A DNA stretch of 35,336 nucleotides from an uncultured Prevotellaceae bacterium (GTDB taxonomy: Bacteria > Bacteroidota > Bacteroidia > Bacteroidales > Bacteroidaceae), in the NCBI GenBank assembly GCA_900316575.1, contig ONDJ01000018.1:1-35336 (forward strand), given 5' to 3'. Below are positions 32,347-35,336 of this stretch, one piece after another. A program made the translations under genes and the position numbers. The stretch's first letter is position 1. Each line of letters starts with the position of its first letter. The notes below the pieces were generated by a model that saw only the letters and a list, made by a program, of their open reading frames with translations, was not told the DNA's origin and did no database searches.

Positions 32347-32393
32347 TGCAGCGTAGAGAAATACTTTTTTCATAGTTTAATATGTTGGTGAAA

Positions 32394-32645
32394 TTAAAAC
32401 AGTGTGTACTTAATCCTGTCTTTTGGTTTGTTGTTAACGTAGTTGATGTATTGTAATGCAGTCATCACGCTATTCGGGCAAAATGACCGCAGGTTTCCTT
32501 GGCGTAGTTCCTGATGACGAGGAATTGGTCGGTGTAGTTGTGAGAAAAGAGTTTCAACCCTCTTCCTTGCTTTAGCGAGAAAACGCAAGCCTGAAAGGAA
32601 TGAATGTTGGTTTCCAGTTCTTTTCCTGACCACGGCGATGCGTCA
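32394..32645 (-). pseudogene. IS982-family transposase, C-terminal fragment with frameshifts
   Basis: Three minus-strand frames joined give KARKRVETLFSQL, then TDQFLVIRNYAKETCGHFAR, then VMTALQYINYVNNKPKDRIK and a stop at 32394. This is the conserved C-terminus of IS982-type transposases. At least two frameshifts (near 32540 and 32470) and loss of everything before the last 80 residues show it is dead. It abuts the stop of the next gene (32650), so that gene lost or replaced its original downstream region by this insertion. Confidence 0.78.
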
Positions 32646-32649
32646 CAAA

Positions 32650-34716
32650 TCACTTAATCCGTTGCATCGTACACGAGTTCCAGTCTTCGCCATAGTATTT
32701 GCAGGTCAATGTATTGCCCTGGAAGCTGATGTCGCTCATTATGTTGTCGTTGAAGATATGTTGGCGGCCTAACGTTCCCAGGCTCTCTACAATAAGAGCA
32801 GCCGAAACACTGGGAGATTCATTAAGTTCCCGCACGCGCAAGCGTTCCCATCGATCAGAGCCAGTATACGTTAGACTAACGTTTTCGTACCATCTTTCCC
32901 TGTCAAGCTGAATTTTGTTTTCACCTTTAACATTCCATGTTCCACTGACAGTGAACGACAATTTGTAGCCAGCTTTTAGAGTGGGTGGGGCGTAGGTGAG
33001 CCAGATCGTGTATTTACCGTTTGCCAAGAATTGGAAGGTCATGGAGAAACCGAGGCCATCGCATTTGTTATAGGCGTCGCTATACATTCGTGTCACCTTC
33101 CATTTGCCCGTGAGTTTCGGGGCGATGGCTTTTCGATTGTTAGCCTCTTGCGCTTGTCTCCTTTGTGTCAGGAAGGGTGCGGAACCCTCATGAACGGTTT
33201 CTGATGTACCATCTCGGAAAGTCATCAAACCTTCATATATCTCTAAGCCATGACAGAATAATTCCGCGAAAATGTCCACGTCAAACCCGCAGATATAAAA
33301 TAACTCGGTGACTTCGTTGAACTCCTCCGTCCAGCTTTCTTCAGCAGAAGTGGCTCGGAGAACGGCATCGCGACGGTATCCGTTCGAACTACTGTATAAG
33401 TCGCCGTTTTCAAACCTAAATGAAAGCCAGTGCTCATTACCTTTTTGGGCGGGCGCATTGATAGTTAGCACCCCTTCCTCACCATTCAGGTAGCGTTTGT
33501 GGAGCTTGGCAGAAAGGACTATGTATGATTTTTCCTTTCCAGGGTAAGAATGTGCTACATTTTCTTCCATCTCAACATAGTCTCCGTTCGTGTATTCTAT
33601 GCGGATGATGCTCCCTCGTTGGCTTACATTAGTTATTGTGTCCTTCTCTGTTGCAGGATACCACTTGCCATTCCACTTCTGCAACCAACCTTTCTGCCTG
33701 GGCAGCCTTTTCTGATATATGCGGTCGCCTTCTATGTACAATTCGGTGTTGCTGCCGTTTAATGTCACTTCTCTTTGGTCTTTTGCATTGAGCAGAACTT
33801 GTTCTATTTCAGCCAAAGCCCTTTGGTGCTCAAGCTGCTGTGCCTCCTCTACCTTCCTCCTGGCATATTCATCAATGGAGGTATTTATCAGCTGTAAACT
33901 TACCGATATGTCTGGCCTGTTGAGTAAATCCCTAAGATAATTCAGTATGTTTTCACGTTCCGAATGGTTATTTCTGTTTATGTTATTTTCTATTTCAAGC
34001 GTTGTGAGGGAGCACTCAATAAGTTTTGCCTCCGTGTCCGCCATCGGCATGGGGGCTGTTGGGTGATAGGAGCACTTATCTACAAAAAACTGTAAAAATG
34101 ATGTATGCTGATAGATAATCCCGCTGCTATAACTTCTATAATCGGAATAGTTTTCCCTTAGATCAGTCGTCAATTCCGTTATCTGCGATTTCCATTTCTT
34201 ATCGAAGTCGGCGGAGCTCTTTCTAATCACGGCTTTCGCATTCTCTGCCAACACGACCTCGACGCCGTTGAACTCATCTAAATAGAACATCTCAACAGAT
34301 TTGAGGTACACGTCGCGTCCGAAGTTATATTCATACCACTGCCCATCGACAAGCGGTGTCTTGCCAAGCTTTATTACCTCCTTGCCATTTTTGCCTATCT
34401 GGATGGTTTTCTTCTTGTTATCAACAAGGTAATAGCCCTGTTCCTTGCCGTCTGGCAACTCGGAAAAGACGTACTTCTCGTCATGCTTCTGCTTGCTCAA
34501 TCGTATCTTTCTAACGGGAACGCTCTGTGAGAACATTCTCAGCGTGCAGTCAACTTCTTTCGTACGATATCCTTGGTATGTCGTGCCGTCAGTGTAGCAG
34601 CGTGTCTGTATCCCAAGCGGTATCTTGACAATCAGTTCGTTCATTGACACCCATTCCTGTGCTTGGGCGGATAATGCAAACAATAAGGCGATAAGCCCGA
34701 AAAACATTTTTTTCAT
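32650..34716 (-). CDS. Secreted hypothetical protein, 688 aa
   Basis: I do not recognise the family. A clear signal peptide (MKKMFFGLIALLFALSAQA, then QEW) sends it to the periplasm or surface; there is no lipobox. Residues 20-215 look beta-rich with lysine-rich turns (VDNKKKTIQIGKNGKEVIKL). Residues about 225-315 are helical and charged, possibly a coiled coil (ARRKVEEAQQLEHQRALAEI). Residues 320-450 contain short beta repeats including YIEGDRIYQKRLPRQKGWLQ. The last 140 residues start with LTGKWKVTRMYSDAYNKCDG and FQFLANGKYTIWL, resembling a small lipocalin-like domain (GxW start, NGKYxxW strand). It stands alone between insertion-sequence remnants. Function unknown. Confidence 0.75.
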   Translation of the reverse strand: MKKMFFGLIALLFALSAQAQEWVSMNELIVKIPLGIQTRCYTDGTTYQGYRTKEVDCTLRMFSQSVPVRKIRLSKQKHDEKYVFSELPDGKEQGYYLVDNKKKTIQIGKNGKEVIKLGKTPLVDGQWYEYNFGRDVYLKSVEMFYLDEFNGVEVVLAENAKAVIRKSSADFDKKWKSQITELTTDLRENYSDYRSYSSGIIYQHTSFLQFFVDKCSYHPTAPMPMADTEAKLIECSLTTLEIENNINRNNHSERENILNYLRDLLNRPDISVSLQLINTSIDEYARRKVEEAQQLEHQRALAEIEQVLLNAKDQREVTLNGSNTELYIEGDRIYQKRLPRQKGWLQKWNGKWYPATEKDTITNVSQRGSIIRIEYTNGDYVEMEENVAHSYPGKEKSYIVLSAKLHKRYLNGEEGVLTINAPAQKGNEHWLSFRFENGDLYSSSNGYRRDAVLRATSAEESWTEEFNEVTELFYICGFDVDIFAELFCHGLEIYEGLMTFRDGTSETVHEGSAPFLTQRRQAQEANNRKAIAPKLTGKWKVTRMYSDAYNKCDGLGFSMTFQFLANGKYTIWLTYAPPTLKAGYKLSFTVSGTWNVKGENKIQLDRERWYENVSLTYTGSDRWERLRVRELNESPSVSAALIVESLGTLGRQHIFNDNIMSDISFQGNTLTCKYYGEDWNSCTMQRIK

Positions 34717-34751
34717 AGGTGTATATTCCTTTTGAGTTGTTGAATCAATGG

Positions 34752-34759
34752 CAAAAGTA
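34752..34759 (-). promoter_or_regulatory. -7 element for the 688-aa secreted protein gene
   Basis: Minus-strand TACTTTTG, 35 nt before the ATG. A TTG/TTTG at the ideal upstream distance is not evident, so only the -7 box is claimed. Confidence 0.5.
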
Positions 34760-34906
34760 CATACCTGTAAACGCTTGGCGGAATGTCATTCTTGTCATTT
34801 GCGTGTCAAATAGTGTCTTTTTGTTTCTCACACAAGATGAACTATCTAAAATCCACACAAACAAATGAAGAAAACGGGGAAAAGGTCCTAGTGTGTCTTT
34901 TCCAAG

Positions 34907-35152
34907 AACTTTGTCGTTGTAGCCGGCTCCGGGCTTCTGAACAAGATCAACGTGGAATTGCTACGTCTGGCTGGCTACAAGTACATCCTCGGTGCGAGGA
35001 TCAAGAAAAGAAGCTACCGACATAGTGGAATGGATGCAAACAGAGGAGATGAGGTTTCCGGCACGTACCACGAGTAAACCCGTTGTAATGGCGAGAGACT
35101 GATTGTTGGGTACTCCGAGCTGCGAGCGGGGAAGGATGACTATAATCCGTTG
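34907..35152 (+). pseudogene. IS1634-like (IS4 superfamily) transposase fragment, frameshifted
   Basis: Three plus-strand frames joined give NFVVVAGSGLLNKINVELLR and LAGYKYILGARIK, then after a shift near 35005 EATDIVEWMQTEEMRFPART, then after a shift near 35098 RLIVGYSELRAGKDDYN. The pattern FVVVA-x-x-GLL and GY-x-YILGARIK followed by LIVGYS-x-x-RA-x-KD-x-YN is typical of IS1634-type transposases. Only a roughly 80-residue middle piece survives. Family identification rests on these motifs. Confidence 0.7.
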
Positions 35153-35157
35153 AGCCT

Positions 35158-35336
35158 TTATTTATGTTCCTCGGCCTCTGTGGGGCGGAAAAAATCGCTG
35201 GTACTCCTAATTCCCATTTCTTCCAAGCGAGGCAGGAACCAAAAAAACGGAAGGAGGATAAACCGCTTTCCGTTAATCTTGGGTGTGAGGCGAACGAAAC
35301 TTCTTTGTTCTATTTCAAATCCCGCTAATGTAGCGC
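35158..35336 (-). CDS. Unknown protein, C-terminal 58 residues (cut by window edge)
   Basis: An open minus-strand frame enters from the right edge and ends with TAA at 35158-35160. It reads RLTPKINGKRFILLPFFWFL, then PRLEEMGIRSTSDFFRPTEA and EEHK at the end. The composition (mixed hydrophobic stretch ILLPFFWFL, then a polar tail) looks like real protein, but I do not recognise a family and 58 residues are little evidence. It runs convergently against the transposase fragment. Confidence 0.4.
   Translation of the reverse strand, partial: ATLAGFEIEQRSFVRLTPKINGKRFILLPFFWFLPRLEEMGIRSTSDFFRPTEAEEHK

Noticed and set aside
32241-32372. A 43-codon minus-strand frame beginning MKKVFLYAAKMG
   Set aside because: It lies antisense to the IS1380 transposase remnant and extends into the IS982 border; no promoter or homology is recognised.
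32176-32391. An intact 71-aa hypothetical gene
   Set aside because: The translation is the start of an IS1380 transposase lacking its first residues by frameshift and its core by truncation, and its last residues come from different DNA.

Overview
The window looks like chromosomal DNA from a member of the Bacteroidales (Bacteroidetes), probably Prevotellaceae or a close relative. The family-level guess is inference. Evidence for the order: most genes lack Shine-Dalgarno sequences; promoters carry the Bacteroidetes -7 element TAnnTTTG with a TTG/TTTG about 19-21 nt upstream; and several genes belong to Bacteroidetes-typical families (DUF4290, a 'putative porin', an S46 dipeptidyl peptidase, dapL-type lysine synthesis, a MurA with Asp in place of the catalytic Cys). 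Base composition is close to balanced over the core genes and more AT-rich from about 27.2 to 29.2 kb.

Layout. (1) 1-8.0 kb, minus strand: dapF-dapL (diaminopimelate), a DUF308 membrane protein, and a long run tsaB - DUF4290 - murA - rimM - dxr - rseP that mixes tRNA modification, peptidoglycan, ribosome maturation, isoprenoid synthesis and site-2 proteolysis. (2) 8.0-9.7 kb, plus: a small Cys-rich C_GCAxxG_C_C protein and a MmcQ/YjbR-biotin ligase fusion. (3) 9.7-10.1 kb: an intergenic region rich in inverted repeats. (4) 10.1-12.7 kb: a membrane-anchored Ser/Thr kinase carrying two nearly identical SUMF1/FGE-like domains, one on each side of a transmembrane helix. (5) 12.8-15.0 kb, minus: a large outer-membrane putative porin. 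(6) 15.2-27.2 kb, mostly plus: translation and envelope genes (rpsA, tRNA-Pro on the minus strand, an amidase, an MCE/MlaD protein, lysS, gpsA, rpsP, thrS, infC, rpmI, rplT). (7) 27.4-28.9 kb: a highly structured leader or small RNA followed by an AT-rich acyltransferase gene. (8) 29.2-31.9 kb, minus: an S46 (DPP7-like) peptidase and a YbjQ-family protein. (9) 32.1-35.3 kb: an accessory zone with decayed pieces of three different insertion-sequence families around an unknown secreted 688-aa protein, and the C-terminus of an unknown gene at the right edge.

Most notable observations. The two SUMF1 domains of the kinase gene are almost identical except at their C-terminal ends. There, 13 of 15 amino-acid-changing codon differences keep the third base and vary only at positions 1 and 2, as expected for NNC/NNT diversification of AAC/AAT codons by a diversity-generating retroelement (DGR). 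No template repeat or reverse transcriptase is visible in the window, so the machinery would have to act from elsewhere or the signal is a fossil. The region 27430-27661 can fold into two mutually exclusive structures ahead of the acyltransferase and is a candidate undescribed regulatory RNA. Smaller points are a thrS terminator that contains the infC promoter, five tandem hairpins behind rpsA, and a pair of overlapping perfect hairpins at 29034-29079.
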